DNA of 64,000 nucleotides, taken from Mesorhizobium temperatum. Its GTDB lineage: Bacteria > Pseudomonadota > Alphaproteobacteria > Rhizobiales > Rhizobiaceae. Below are positions 1 through 8,587 of this stretch, piece by piece. Numbering within the stretch: position 1 is the first letter of the stretch; each line of letters opens with the position of its first letter. The notes beneath the pieces are model-generated. The model made no database searches. It had not been told where the DNA came from and saw nothing but the letters and a program-made list of their open reading frames with translations. Position numbers and translations under genes: made by a program. Location: the NCBI RefSeq assembly GCF_002284575.1, contig NZ_NPKJ01000072.1:90889-154888 (forward strand), given 5' to 3'.

Positions 1-443
1 AGTGTCGTGACGTCCTGTACCTCGGCCGTGGCACCAGTTTCCCACTGGCGATGGAAGGTGCGCTGAAGCTCAAGGAGATTTCCTACATCCACGCCGAGGG
101 CTATGCGGCGGGTGAATTGAAGCACGGTCCGATCGCATTGATAGACGAGAACATGCCAGTGATCGTCATCGCGCCACATGATCGCTTTTTCGACAAGACC
201 GTCTCCAACATGCAGGAAGTGGCTGCCCGTGGAGGGCGGATTATCCTCATCACCGATGAAAAAGGGGCAGCCGCATCGAAACTCGACACCATGCACACGA
301 TCGTGCTGCCGGCCGTCGACGAGATTATCGCGCCGATGATTTTCTCGCTGCCGATACAGCTTCTTGCCTACCACACGGCGCTCTACATGGGCACAGATGT
401 CGACCAGCCGCGCAATCTCGCAAAATCGGTCACCGTCGAATGA
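1..443 (+). CDS. glmS: Glutamine-fructose-6-phosphate aminotransferase (isomerising), 3' end only
   Basis: The reading frame is already open at base 3 and runs to a stop at 443, so only the last ~146 residues are present. They are the second sugar isomerase (SIS) lobe: an LGRGTSFPLAMEGALKLKE segment, the EGYAAGELKHGPIALID motif that binds the sugar phosphate, and the family's C-terminal ending NLAKSVTVE. The enzyme makes glucosamine-6-phosphate from fructose-6-phosphate and glutamine for cell wall, LPS and, in rhizobia, Nod factor. The symbiotic paralogue nodM has the same C-terminus, so glmS and nodM cannot be separated from this fragment. The 5' part lies outside the window. Confidence 0.93.
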   Translation, partial: CRDVLYLGRGTSFPLAMEGALKLKEISYIHAEGYAAGELKHGPIALIDENMPVIVIAPHDRFFDKTVSNMQEVAARGGRIILITDEKGAAASKLDTMHTIVLPAVDEIIAPMIFSLPIQLLAYHTALYMGTDVDQPRNLAKSVTVE

Positions 444-1145
444 TTGTGACGCTTTTATAGGTGGCGATGCTCGTCCATCCGAAAGCGCCAACACCTGTCT
501 AGAACCGCAGCTCGGACGAAATCCAGATGACCATTATTGTTCGCTGCAATTTCGGGAAACTCGCGGTCGCCGTATCCATGACAATCGCCATCCTTTTTTC
601 GGCAGGTCGGGCGATTGCGCAGGGCAGCCGGATCGGCTTGCTCAAGCCGACGTCAGCACAGAAGCCCGCGGCCATTTCGGCTTTGCGAATAAGGATCGGC
701 GGCTTAAAAAATTTGGTTAACAGCGGTGATCGATGTGTGATTCAAACATAAGCGCGTTTTTCGCTGCATCGGCGGCGGAAATTGGTCGAAGGTATCAGTG
801 TCCGCTAGGCTGGGTGGACGGTGCCGCGAATAGCCACTGGAGGCGGCGGCAGGGGGAGTTTGAGTTGCTGTTCAAGAAAGCCATCGGCGAGGATGAGTCG
901 CGTGGGATCGCAGGACGAATGCGGTACAGTCGATCAGGTCATCTCAGGGCAGGAAGGTTCTTGAAACTTGATCAGAAGCAGGTGAGCCGCCATATTTCGA
1001 CCCGGCTGCCAGTTTCAGGTGGCCCATTCCATGGATGAGGCCGGTCCGGCCGAATCGACGTCCATTTTCTGATTTGCTGGGTGCGCCAGGTCGGGGAGGA
1101 AATCTCCCGATTTATCAGGCGCTCCTTATCTTCTTGGAGGTGTCT
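444..1145. other. Stretch without a convincing gene
   Basis: Short overlapping frames in this 700-bp stretch do not read like conserved proteins. The most protein-like is 527-751 on the + strand, which begins with a signal-peptide-like hydrophobic segment ending in AQG but stops after 74 residues with no recognisable domain. It may be a remnant. No terminator or RNA gene was recognised. Confidence 0.4.
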
Positions 1146-1400
1146 ATGAAGGATTCGCGCATTCCCGAGCCAGTCTTGACGGCCATGTCAGAGGGGACCC
1201 ACATCATCCGCGCTTATCGTGAGCACCTTGGATATTCGATTGAAGACCTCGCGGTGGCGTGCGGGCTTGCTGCTGAGGAAATCCAAAACATCGAGTCGGG
1301 TCTGAGGTACAACAAGGGCTATCGGGATCGGATAGCGAGATCGCTGTCCATACCTGTGGGAATTCTTGAGGCAGAGTCGGACATATCGGACGCCGCGTGA
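1146..1400 (+). CDS. Small XRE-type helix-turn-helix protein
   Basis: An 84-residue protein built around one lambda-repressor-like helix-turn-helix. The segment IIRAYREHLGYSIEDLAVAC, followed by a second helix reading AAEEIQNIESG, has the usual XRE layout at about residues 18-50. It should bind DNA as a small transcriptional regulator; the target is unknown. The ATG at 1146 is chosen because GGAGG at 1135-1139 sits six bases upstream, whereas the longer frame from 1035 has no ribosome binding site and lacks family similarity. It stands alone in decayed DNA, so it may be left over from a mobile element. Confidence 0.7.
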   Translation: MKDSRIPEPVLTAMSEGTHIIRAYREHLGYSIEDLAVACGLAAEEIQNIESGLRYNKGYRDRIARSLSIPVGILEAESDISDAA

Positions 1401-1483
1401 TCAGTCGGACAATCTGCAAGGGAGTGGAAGATCCGCTACCTTGTGATGTGTAGTTTGCGACTGATAGTCGAAGCTTAATTCCG

Positions 1484-1705
1484 TTGCTGAGCACCGTCAA
1501 AAAAAGCGCCCGGATCCTGGAAACGAAGAACGGGGAGGACGCGAATGCCTTCTGGCGCAGTACCGCCAAGAGAATTCTCGTCCAACTGTTCGAATCAGGA
1601 ATTGCACCCGGGCTCGCCGAACAGGAAGTTGGAACGCTTCTTCATGCTGTCTTAGGTGATATAGCCGCCCGGAGTGCTGCCACACGTGCGACGAACGATT
1701 GCTAA
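1484..1705 (+). CDS. Small hypothetical protein, DUF6074-like
   Basis: A 73-residue frame opening with TTG. The middle (ILETKNGEDANAFWRSTAKR) and the following LVQLFESGIAPGLAEQEV resemble, from memory, small rhizobial proteins annotated DUF6074, which carry a conserved FW in a helical region. Their function is not known. There is no ATG and no clear ribosome binding site, and the frame is open back to a TAG about 48 bases upstream, so the N-terminus may be lost. Treat it as a possible fragment. Confidence 0.35.
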   Translation: MLSTVKKSARILETKNGEDANAFWRSTAKRILVQLFESGIAPGLAEQEVGTLLHAVLGDIAARSAATRATNDC

Positions 1706-2193
1706 CGGCGAACTCATGCTGGTCGGCAAGGCGATACTGGCTGGAGCATCAAGTTGGCCGACGAGAGCGGCCCACCACGTTGGGCAGGATCGGCCGACAT
1801 GGCCGGCATCGCGCACCTCTGACAAGAGCACAGCGGGCACCCAGACGCTGCCGGGTTAACTATGGGTGTCGGAACCGCGAAAAGGGGCCGCTCTTCATGC
1901 GTGCGCTGGCAGTCTAACCCCAAGCCCCCGCCCAGGCTGCCGGCGCGCTTCTAGGAACGTCGACATAGGCCACAACGCTTCCTTGTCCGACTACGCCTCG
2001 ATCAGATCCCGAGCAGCCAGCCAGTGTTCGACCGTCGCTTGCGCCTCTGCCTGGCGCCCGAGGACTTGCGCTTCCTCCAGCGAGTCAAGCCGATCGCCAT
2101 GGGTGCCGCCAGTTTTGGTGCTCACCCGCGTGCCATTTGCGATGTCGGCACCGATGCGGATCCAAAAATCCACAGATGCATTCTAGCCAAATG
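1706..2193. other. Stretch without a convincing gene
   Basis: About 490 bp with only short frames on both strands, none of which I recognise. It looks like eroded intergenic DNA. Confidence 0.4.
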
Positions 2194-2583
2194 CTAGCTG
2201 CCCGGCATATGTCCGGCATTTCGCAAGGCCCCGAGGAAGAGACTGGCATGGCCGTTGGCATCGATCTTGGCCTGCATCGACAGAGGCATGCTGGTCCAGT
2301 TCTCCAAGGGCGCAATGAAATGTGAGAAAGTACCATTGACGATGCAATGGTGGGTAACAAGGCCCTGTCTGTCCAACGCCAGCACGCCGGTCTGGTCGCC
2401 CTGATATCGGATGGCTGCGACCCGCTGGACCTCCGCGTCACCGTCGACCCGCACGTCGAAAAGCAGGATACCGCGGCTCCTGGTGGCTATCTCCGCGGCT
2501 TTTTCAGCGAAGCTTAAGGAGAGCGAGCGGACGCTTTCGACCGCCATCTGGAAAACCATCAAATCCAGTTCATCCACTGCCAT
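2194..2583 (-). CDS. Hypothetical protein
   Basis: A 129-residue frame from the ATG at 2583; a GTG at 2628 would add 15 residues rich in Cys and His. The sequence is well mixed and protein-like: a helical N-terminal part (VFQMAVESVRSLSLSFAEKA), then a region that could be beta-strands (ILLFDVRVDGDAEVQRVAAI). I recognise no family, signal peptide or membrane segment. It lies isolated between decayed stretches and could be a real accessory gene or a chance frame. Confidence 0.35.
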   Translation of the reverse strand: MAVDELDLMVFQMAVESVRSLSLSFAEKAAEIATRSRGILLFDVRVDGDAEVQRVAAIRYQGDQTGVLALDRQGLVTHHCIVNGTFSHFIAPLENWTSMPLSMQAKIDANGHASLFLGALRNAGHMPGS

Positions 2584-3171
2584 AAGGTAACTGCGCGCAA
2601 CACGGGGGTGATTGCAATCGACGCACACGGCTTTTCACAGATGTCGTGTCACGAACCGAACATTTAGTTTGGGTTTGCCGGTCGGCCACTGACCGAGGGG
2701 GTGCTCCGGTTCGAACCGATCCTGAAGCGGAATGCGCGGGATCTACGGGACCCGAAGAGCCGGCCAGCCAAGTTGCCGCGACAATTGATGTCGTGATCAT
2801 TCCAGACATCTGCATTTCGGCATGGCTGCGAAAAACACCCCACCTGGTAAATCCGTTCTTGGCGGCAAGCCCACCCTCGCGCCGTCTTGTACAGGAAACC
2901 CTCGCGGCAGCGTCCCTCGAAGCTCGGGACCGCCGGGCGCTTGATTGAAGCGTCGAGAAGATTGTTCCCGAAGATCCGGACCTCCTTCAGAGCATATTCT
3001 GGTACGCTCGCCTTTGAACATCCACTGAAGCGTGCCGTTTCGCTAGTCCGTGTTCCTTGCAGGCTCACCGCGTGAGGGCGCCTTGCACACGGCGGCACGT
3101 CAGCGCATGAAACTCGTCCCCCGTTTACTTCACAAAATGGATTTCCTGAAGTACTGGGAGCGCAGAGAAAT
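2584..3171. other. Intergenic stretch upstream of queC
   Basis: No gene is supported here. The long minus-strand frame over 2664-3209 is compositionally odd, matches no family I know, and runs through the riboswitch. The promoter for queCDE should lie near the 3' end of this stretch, but I could not assign -35/-10 boxes with confidence. Confidence 0.4.
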
Positions 3172-3204
3172 CTCCGGTCGCAGCCTACCCGGTTAAAACA
3201 AGGA
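3172..3204 (+). promoter_or_regulatory. preQ1-I-type riboswitch in the queC leader
   Basis: The bases before queC follow the compact preQ1 class I aptamer. CCGG at 3174-3177 starts the stem, TCGCAG at 3178-3183 forms the first loop, CCGG at 3189-3192 closes the stem, and an A-rich tail TTAAAACAAGGA spans 3193-3204. This strongly recalls the Thermoanaerobacter tengcongensis aptamer, whose loop is UCGCAG and whose tail ends AAAACAAGG. The tail contains the ribosome binding site (AAGGA, 3200-3204). Folding of the tail into the pseudoknot on ligand binding would hide it and lower queC translation. That fits feedback by preQ1 or preQ0 on the pathway encoded just downstream. The fold is read by eye, not computed. 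Confidence 0.72.
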
Positions 3205-3208
3205 CCCA

Positions 3209-3910
3209 ATGATGAAGACTCTCGTCGTCTGCTCCGGCGGATTGGACTCCGTTACTCTTGCTCACAAGGTGGCAGCGGAGTACGAGCTCGCCGGCCTCCT
3301 ATCTTTCGATTACGGCCAACGGCACCGGAAGGAATTGGGCTTCGCCGCCCTTTGCGCTGAGCGTCTGAACGTCCCGCATCGCATCATCGACATCCGCGAA
3401 ATCGGTCGCGGCCTTTCCGGCTCCGCGCTGACAGACAGTGTGGATGTGCCGGACGGGCACTACGCCGAAGACACGATGAAGGTGACGGTGGTGCCGAACC
3501 GGAACGCCATCATGTTGGCCACCGCCTTCGGCTTCGCCGCAGCGCACCAGGCCGAAGCAGTCGCGACGGCCGTGCATGGTGGGGATCATTTCATCTATCC
3601 GGACTGCCGGCCAGCCTTCATCGACGCTTTCCAGATGATGCAAGACCGCGCGCTCGACGGCTACGCGAAGATTCGCCTTTATGCGCCCTACGTGAATCTC
3701 ACGAAGGCGGACATTGTTAGGGATGGAGCAACATACGGCACGCCATTTGCGGAGACCTGGTCCTGCTACAAGGGCGGCGAGTGTCACTGTGGACGGTGCG
3801 GGACCTGCGTCGAGCGGCGCGAGGCGTTTCATCTCTCTGGGCACCCGGACCCCACCGATTACGAGGACTCCGACTTCTGGCTCCACGCGCTGCGGAGGAG
3901 AAGCGCGTAA
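3209..3910 (+). CDS. queC: 7-cyano-7-deazaguanine synthase QueC
   Basis: Converts 7-carboxy-7-deazaguanine to preQ0 with ATP and ammonia, the last shared step towards queuosine in tRNA. The 233-residue protein has the PP-loop ATP motif SGGLDS at residues 9-14, SFDYGQRHRKEL typical of QueC, and the C-terminal zinc site CYKGGECHCGRCGTC. Two ATGs are adjacent, at 3209 and 3212. The second sits seven bases from AAGGA and may be the true start. It is the first gene of queC-queD-queE, overlapping queD by one base (TAATG), and its leader carries the riboswitch. Confidence 0.96.
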   Translation: MMKTLVVCSGGLDSVTLAHKVAAEYELAGLLSFDYGQRHRKELGFAALCAERLNVPHRIIDIREIGRGLSGSALTDSVDVPDGHYAEDTMKVTVVPNRNAIMLATAFGFAAAHQAEAVATAVHGGDHFIYPDCRPAFIDAFQMMQDRALDGYAKIRLYAPYVNLTKADIVRDGATYGTPFAETWSCYKGGECHCGRCGTCVERREAFHLSGHPDPTDYEDSDFWLHALRRRSA

Positions 3911-4266
3911 TGTTCCGCATCACCAAGGAATTCCATTTCTCGGCCTCGCATCAGCTCACGTCCTTGCCGCCCGACCACCAGTGTGCGCGCCTGCACGGGC
4001 ATAACTACATCGTCGAAGTGGAGATTTCGGCGAAGGAACTGAACGAGCACGGCTTCGTGCGCGACTATCATGATTTGGCGCCGCTCAAACGCTATATCGA
4101 CGAGAGCTTCGACCATCGACATCTCAACGACGTGCTGGGACATGAGCAAGTCACCGCGGAATACCTGGCCAGACATTTTTATGAATGGTGCAAGGCACGC
4201 CTGCCCGAAACCTCGGCCGTGCGGGTGAGCGAAACACCGAAAACCTGGGCAGAGTACCGGCCATGA
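3910..4266 (+). CDS. queD: 6-carboxy-5,6,7,8-tetrahydropterin synthase QueD
   Basis: Makes 6-carboxytetrahydropterin from 7,8-dihydroneopterin triphosphate, an early step of preQ0 synthesis. The 118-residue protein is of full family length. It shows the zinc histidines (FSASHQL and LHGHNY), the catalytic cysteine just before them (CARLHGHNY), and the DHRHLND segment with the second catalytic histidine. The start at 3910 is fixed by the TAATG overlap with the queC stop and by homology; the longer open frame upstream only runs inside queC. It ends in an ATGA overlap with queE, so the three genes are probably translationally coupled. Confidence 0.95.
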   Translation: MFRITKEFHFSASHQLTSLPPDHQCARLHGHNYIVEVEISAKELNEHGFVRDYHDLAPLKRYIDESFDHRHLNDVLGHEQVTAEYLARHFYEWCKARLPETSAVRVSETPKTWAEYRP

Positions 4267-4997
4267 CCGATACGCATCCCGCAATTCGCGTGAGCGAGAT
4301 TTTCGGGCCGACGATCCAGGGCGAGGGCGTGCTCATCGGTTTGCCGACGGTCTTCATCAGAACCGGCGGGTGTGACTATCGCTGTTCCTGGTGCGACAGC
4401 CTCCATGCGGTGGACAATCAATTCCGCCATGAATGGGAGATGATGTCCATCGGCGCAGTGTGGCAAAACGTGGTTGCGCTTTCCGGCGGCCGCCCGGTGA
4501 TGGTGTCGCTGTCAGGCGGCAATCCGGCCATCCAGCCGCTCGGTGCGCTCATCGAGCGAGGCCATGGTGAAGGTTACCGTTTTGCGCTGGAAACCCAAGG
4601 TTCCGTGGTCAGGGACTGGTTTGCCGACCTTGACGTGCTGATCCTCAGCCCAAAGCCGCCGTCAAGCGAAATGAGGACCGATTGGGCCGCTGTCGAGGCG
4701 TGCGTCGATGCGGCGCAGGAGAAGCCGCAAATCGTGCTCAAGCTCGTTGTTTTCGACGAGAGTGACTACGTCTACGCGAAAGACGCCGCCGCGCGATTTC
4801 CGCGCCTTCCGGTCTATCTGCAACCCGGCAATCACACGCCGCCACGTCCTGGCAACGAAGACGCGTCTGTCGACCTGGACGGAATAATGAAACGCATGGA
4901 GTGGCTGGTTGAAAAGGTCACCCGTGACAGGTGGTTCGAAGCCCGCGTGCTGCCGCAGCTGCACGTTCTGCTCTGGGGCAACAAGAGGGCCGTCTAG
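4263..4997 (+). CDS. queE: 7-carboxy-7-deazaguanine synthase QueE
   Basis: Radical SAM enzyme that contracts 6-carboxytetrahydropterin to 7-carboxy-7-deazaguanine. The 244-residue protein carries the cluster motif CDYRCSWC (CX3CX2C) inside GGCDYRCSWCDS, preceded by the family signature GPTIQGEG, which helps position substrate. LSGGNPAIQP and FALETQGSV are further QueE landmarks. The ATG at 4263 overlaps the queD stop (ATGA). With queC and queD this makes the preQ0 pathway after GTP cyclohydrolase I. The products modify tRNA, and preQ0 can also feed 7-deazaguanine DNA modification, though no dpd genes are in the window. Confidence 0.95.
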   Translation: MTDTHPAIRVSEIFGPTIQGEGVLIGLPTVFIRTGGCDYRCSWCDSLHAVDNQFRHEWEMMSIGAVWQNVVALSGGRPVMVSLSGGNPAIQPLGALIERGHGEGYRFALETQGSVVRDWFADLDVLILSPKPPSSEMRTDWAAVEACVDAAQEKPQIVLKLVVFDESDYVYAKDAAARFPRLPVYLQPGNHTPPRPGNEDASVDLDGIMKRMEWLVEKVTRDRWFEARVLPQLHVLLWGNKRAV

Positions 4998-5740
4998 CCT
5001 GCGCCTGCTTTGTACTGGAACTGCGCCTGCGGATCTTCGGTTGGCCGGGTTGGCCCACATTTGACGGCGCTGCCGGGTACTTGCGGACTTCTGGTATCGG
5101 CACCGAGAACGTGGCCAGCCGTGTTGATCCCAGGCTGATCGCAGTCGGCATCCAACTATCCATGGCGTGGATGCGCTTCCATCCAAACAAACGATTTTAT
5201 CAATCTTCCGGAATCTCGCATTGACGACGGCACTGGACACGCACCGATCACCCGCTGCCTCTGTCGCGTGAAAAAGAGCCCGAAAGGAGAAAATCTTTCC
5301 ATGAGCTCAGACGTGCGCTGGAAGTTGTGGTGGGAAAATGAGTTGCAGCAGGCCGACCATTTCGAACGCTCCGACTTCTCGTTCAGGCAGGTGTAATTAG
5401 CGGACAGTCGGTTCACTGTCAGAACGGTTGAACGGCCCAGCGCCACCTAGGCCTAACTCATCCATACCAGCCCGCACCTGCGTTTCCCGCAAAGAAATCC
5501 GATAGCCGATCTTTCCGCCCTTCATTGCCGTCGCAGGTCGGCAAAGCTTTCCCGACCGAACGAGGCTGGACGCCGGAATTCCTCCCTCACTCGCGGCGGC
5601 GAGATACGGCAATCAACAGTCGTTTCAGACTCGTTTAACGTAACATTGCCGAGTTAATTTGTTGACGCGGACAAAACGGGAAGCACTTCAACCTACACAG
5701 GCATCACTGGGCTATCAGTGTTATCCGTATTATCTTCGGA
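4998..5740. other. Intergenic stretch between queE and the glycosyltransferase
   Basis: About 740 bp with no supported gene. A 31-residue frame at 5301-5396 (+) has a fair ribosome binding site (GAAAGGAG at 5282-5289, a little far from the ATG) and reads MSSDVRWKLWW at its start; I cannot identify it. A minus-strand frame at 5397-5612 resembles nothing known. The AT-rich segment 5630-5680 is a plausible promoter region for the next gene. Confidence 0.4.
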
Positions 5741-6985
5741 ATGGCAATGGGATATTTTACAAAGCACGACGGCAATCAAATTATATACCGCAGCTGGGAA
5801 GAGCCGGAACAGTCAAGCGCAAAGATGAGAATTTTGGCCCTCAAGCTTGATCATGTCGGCGACTTTTGGATGTCTCTAGGGCCCCTGAAGGACCTGCGTC
5901 AGCGTTTTGCGCATGCCCACATTACGCTGGTGGTGGGAAGCTGGAACATCGATACTGCAAAACAGTTCGACCTCGCCGACGATTACGTTGCTTTTGACTT
6001 TTTTCCTCGCAGCCCAAAGGACAAAACGCGCAAAGAAGCGGCCGACATAAGGCCGCTGCTGACCGGCGAGTTTGATCTTGCCATTGATATGCGTGTTCCG
6101 GATGAAACAAGGCCGATCTTGCTTGAAGTCCCCGCCAGGCACCGTGCGGCAATAGTTGATCCGTACCGCATGCATCAGATCGATATTGCGATAGCGCCAT
6201 TCAATCTGAAATTGCGCAGAGCCATTTTCTACAAGCTGGCCCAAAACATAGGGATTGCCAACAAAATCCCTCGCAGATGGCTTGATTGGTTCATTGACCG
6301 TAAGCAGGTGCGTCTCCAGCATGTGTCAGAAATCCTCCTCTTTCTGGTCGCAAAGGCAGCGGCCTATTTCGACGGCGAAAGCGAAGCGGGTCACCGACAG
6401 AGTTCGACAACAGGCAAGGCCCCGATCGTCGTGGCTCCGTTCTCGAATTCCAGCCTGCGAGATTGGCCGATTGAAAATTTTGGCAAACTTGTCGCTGCTC
6501 TGTCGACCCGTGGTGAGGTGGTCCTCGTCGGCCGCGGCGAAAGCCTGGAAGCGCTTGAGGAGGTTGCAAAGATAGCTCGCGATCGTGGAGCCGCGGACAT
6601 TCGGATGGCTGTCGACTTGTCAGAATTGGAATTCAATCATCTCGTGAATTCGGCCGCGCTCGTCGTGTCGAACAATTCAGGCACTGGGCATGTCGCTGCC
6701 CAGCTTGGCCGCCCTACTATCGGCATTTTCACCGCGTCACATCTACCGGAAATTTGGGGGTTTCGAGGTCCCTTGGTCAGCATGCTTATGAGTGTTATTG
6801 AATGTCGCGGATGTGGTCTGGACAAAGTGCGGCGCTGTCCGGTCAAAGTCCGCTGTAAGTTCGACATCACGCCGGATCTCGTGATTGCCGAGGTAAACGC
6901 CATGATGAATCATTGTAAGGTACGGGACAAACTTATTGTGGCTCGCGGTCACCACAATCACGATTGCCCAGCTCTTGGTCGCTGA
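5741..6985 (+). CDS. Glycosyltransferase family 9 protein (heptosyltransferase-like)
   Basis: A 414-residue GT9 protein, the family that moves ADP-heptose or similar sugars onto LPS core or capsule. The N-terminal half starts a Rossmann fold (MRILALKLDHVGDFWMSLGP) with the DH-x-GD acceptor-side motif typical of GT9. The C-terminal half has APFSNSSLRDWPIENFGKL and the conserved SNNSGTGHVAAQLGRPTIGIF nucleotide-sugar loop, where GT9 members read like NDSGPMHLAA. The annotated ATG at 5741 adds 28 residues before MRIL; an ATG at 5825 is an alternative start. No transmembrane helix is seen. It stands alone, convergent with hemN, so the sugar and acceptor are unknown. Confidence 0.85.
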   Translation: MAMGYFTKHDGNQIIYRSWEEPEQSSAKMRILALKLDHVGDFWMSLGPLKDLRQRFAHAHITLVVGSWNIDTAKQFDLADDYVAFDFFPRSPKDKTRKEAADIRPLLTGEFDLAIDMRVPDETRPILLEVPARHRAAIVDPYRMHQIDIAIAPFNLKLRRAIFYKLAQNIGIANKIPRRWLDWFIDRKQVRLQHVSEILLFLVAKAAAYFDGESEAGHRQSSTTGKAPIVVAPFSNSSLRDWPIENFGKLVAALSTRGEVVLVGRGESLEALEEVAKIARDRGAADIRMAVDLSELEFNHLVNSAALVVSNNSGTGHVAAQLGRPTIGIFTASHLPEIWGFRGPLVSMLMSVIECRGCGLDKVRRCPVKVRCKFDITPDLVIAEVNAMMNHCKVRDKLIVARGHHNHDCPALGR

Positions 6986-7081
6986 TGAATACCTCGCCCG
7001 GCAGCCACAAGCGCCATCGCTTCCTCCGACATCATCGCGCACACGGTATGGCTTCGCTCCGTGACCGTTCCTCTGCGATGC

Positions 7082-8431
7082 TCAGACTGCCACCGAGTGC
7101 CTGGCCGTTCCACTTTCGAAATATTTGTCGAACTTCGCCGCAATGCTCCTCACGAAGGGACGACTTTTCGCCAGCACGACGAAACTGTCGCCTTGGAGTT
7201 CAAGCACTCGAGCAGGATCCTGAACGGCGATTGAGCTTGCCTGAATAAGGAGCTTTTGGCCGGCTTCCCCGAAGCGCTCCACCAGGTCGATCGCCGAGAA
7301 GGCGAAATCGCACATCAGCCGCTCGATGATCCAGCCACGGACGCGATCGTCGTCGGAAAAGGCGATGCCGCGGACGGCGGCCAGCCCGCCATTGGCGACC
7401 ATACGTCCGTACTCAGCGGTCGAAGGCATGTTCTGCGCGTAACCTTGGCGAAATCGGCTGATGGACGAAGGGCCAAGGCCGATCAATGTCTCGCAGCGAT
7501 CCTCTGTGTAGCCTTGGAAATTGCGATGCAAAGCCCCTGTGTGCGACGCAAGCGCCAGCGCATCGCCCGGCTTGGCGAAATGGTCGAGCCCGATTGCTTC
7601 GTATCCCTTGTCCACAATCGCTCGTGCGGCGAGTTGCGATTGGGCAAACCGCTCCGTGGGACCGGGGAGCCATGCCTCGTCGATCATCGTTTGATGCTTC
7701 TTGAACCAGGGCACGTGAGCGTAGCCGAACAGCGCCATCCTGTCCGGTTCCAGGGTCAGTGCCTGCGCCAGGGTGGAACAGACGCTCTCCCGGGTCTGAT
7801 GCGGCAGGCCGTAGAGCAGGTCCAGATTGACCGATTCGACGCCGCGAGAACGAACTCCATCGACGACTGTCTTGGTCTGCAAAAAGCTTTGCTCGCGGTT
7901 GATCGCCTTTTGCACTTTCGGATCGAAATCCTGGACGCCGAGGCTCGCCCGCGTCATCCCGATCTCGGCGAGCGCATCGAGACGTGCATCGTCCATATCG
8001 TTGGGATCGATCTCGACGCTGATTTTCGTATTCGGAAGAAAATCGAAGTTGTCCCGCAGGACAGTTCCCAAGGCCACCATATCCTCGGGCTTCAGCATGG
8101 TCGGTGAACCGCCGCCGAAGTGGATTGCACGGACGGAGGCCTTGCCTCTGACATGACCGGCAATCGTCGCGATCTCCGCATACAGCGAACGCAGAAATGC
8201 GGTGACCGGCTCATAGTGACGCGTCTGCTTGGTATGGCACGCACAGAACCAGCAGAGCCTGTCGCAATAGGGAATATGCAGGTAAAGCGATATCTCGTCA
8301 CCACCTTCGAGCGACTCCAACCAGCCTTTCTGGACCGCCGCGTCGACGCCCGGATGGAAATGCGGCGCGGTCGGGTAACTGGTGTAGCGGGGGACGTTCT
8401 CGCCAAGTCTGGCAGCTAATTCCGGTCGCAT
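7082..8431 (-). CDS. hemN: Oxygen-independent coproporphyrinogen III dehydrogenase
   Basis: Radical SAM enzyme that decarboxylates coproporphyrinogen III to protoporphyrinogen IX without oxygen, keeping haem synthesis going when oxygen is scarce. The 449-residue protein has the cluster motif CDRLCWFC (CX3CX2C) after LYLHIPY, followed by FGGGSPTML, and the HemN ending rich in helices. The ATG at 8431 (MRPELAARL) is preferred: 60 extra codons are open upstream but lack family similarity and would cover the FNR box. It is divergent from fnrN, and the shared 156-bp gap holds an FNR/FixK box, so control by FnrN under low oxygen is likely. The product supplies haem for the cbb3 oxidase encoded nearby. 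Confidence 0.95.
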   Translation of the reverse strand: MRPELAARLGENVPRYTSYPTAPHFHPGVDAAVQKGWLESLEGGDEISLYLHIPYCDRLCWFCACHTKQTRHYEPVTAFLRSLYAEIATIAGHVRGKASVRAIHFGGGSPTMLKPEDMVALGTVLRDNFDFLPNTKISVEIDPNDMDDARLDALAEIGMTRASLGVQDFDPKVQKAINREQSFLQTKTVVDGVRSRGVESVNLDLLYGLPHQTRESVCSTLAQALTLEPDRMALFGYAHVPWFKKHQTMIDEAWLPGPTERFAQSQLAARAIVDKGYEAIGLDHFAKPGDALALASHTGALHRNFQGYTEDRCETLIGLGPSSISRFRQGYAQNMPSTAEYGRMVANGGLAAVRGIAFSDDDRVRGWIIERLMCDFAFSAIDLVERFGEAGQKLLIQASSIAVQDPARVLELQGDSFVVLAKSRPFVRSIAAKFDKYFESGTARHSVAV

Positions 8432-8489
8432 GTCGTGGTCCACCGTGTTTGCGTCGCCGGAACTCTGGACGCGTCGACCAGCCAAAGCC

Positions 8490-8503
8490 CTGATTTCGGT
8501 CAA
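8490..8503. promoter_or_regulatory. FNR/FixK box between hemN and fnrN
   Basis: CTGATTTCGGTCAA matches the anaerobox TTGAT-N4-ATCAA at eight of ten fixed positions, with the TGA/TCA core intact. It lies in the divergent promoter region, 59 bp from the hemN start and 85 bp from the fnrN start. It could activate hemN and autoregulate fnrN, as known for FnrN in rhizobia. The match is seen; the regulation is inferred. Confidence 0.65.
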
Positions 8504-8587
8504 CCTCCAGCACGGACAAACTGCCGCAAGGATTTTTCTACCGTCGATTGCTATCCTGCCGGCACTTGGGATCGGTAGAGCGATCGA

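Noticed and set aside
2705..2725. GGTTCGAACC resembling a tRNA T-arm
   Set aside because: The flanking bases do not form a T-stem and no acceptor or anticodon arm can be drawn around it.
2664..3209. A 181-codon minus-strand frame upstream of queC
   Set aside because: Unusual composition, no family match, and it would run through the riboswitch and the queC start region.
5630..5740. Possible nod box before the GT9 gene
   Set aside because: The ATC-N9-GAT modules of a nod box are absent.
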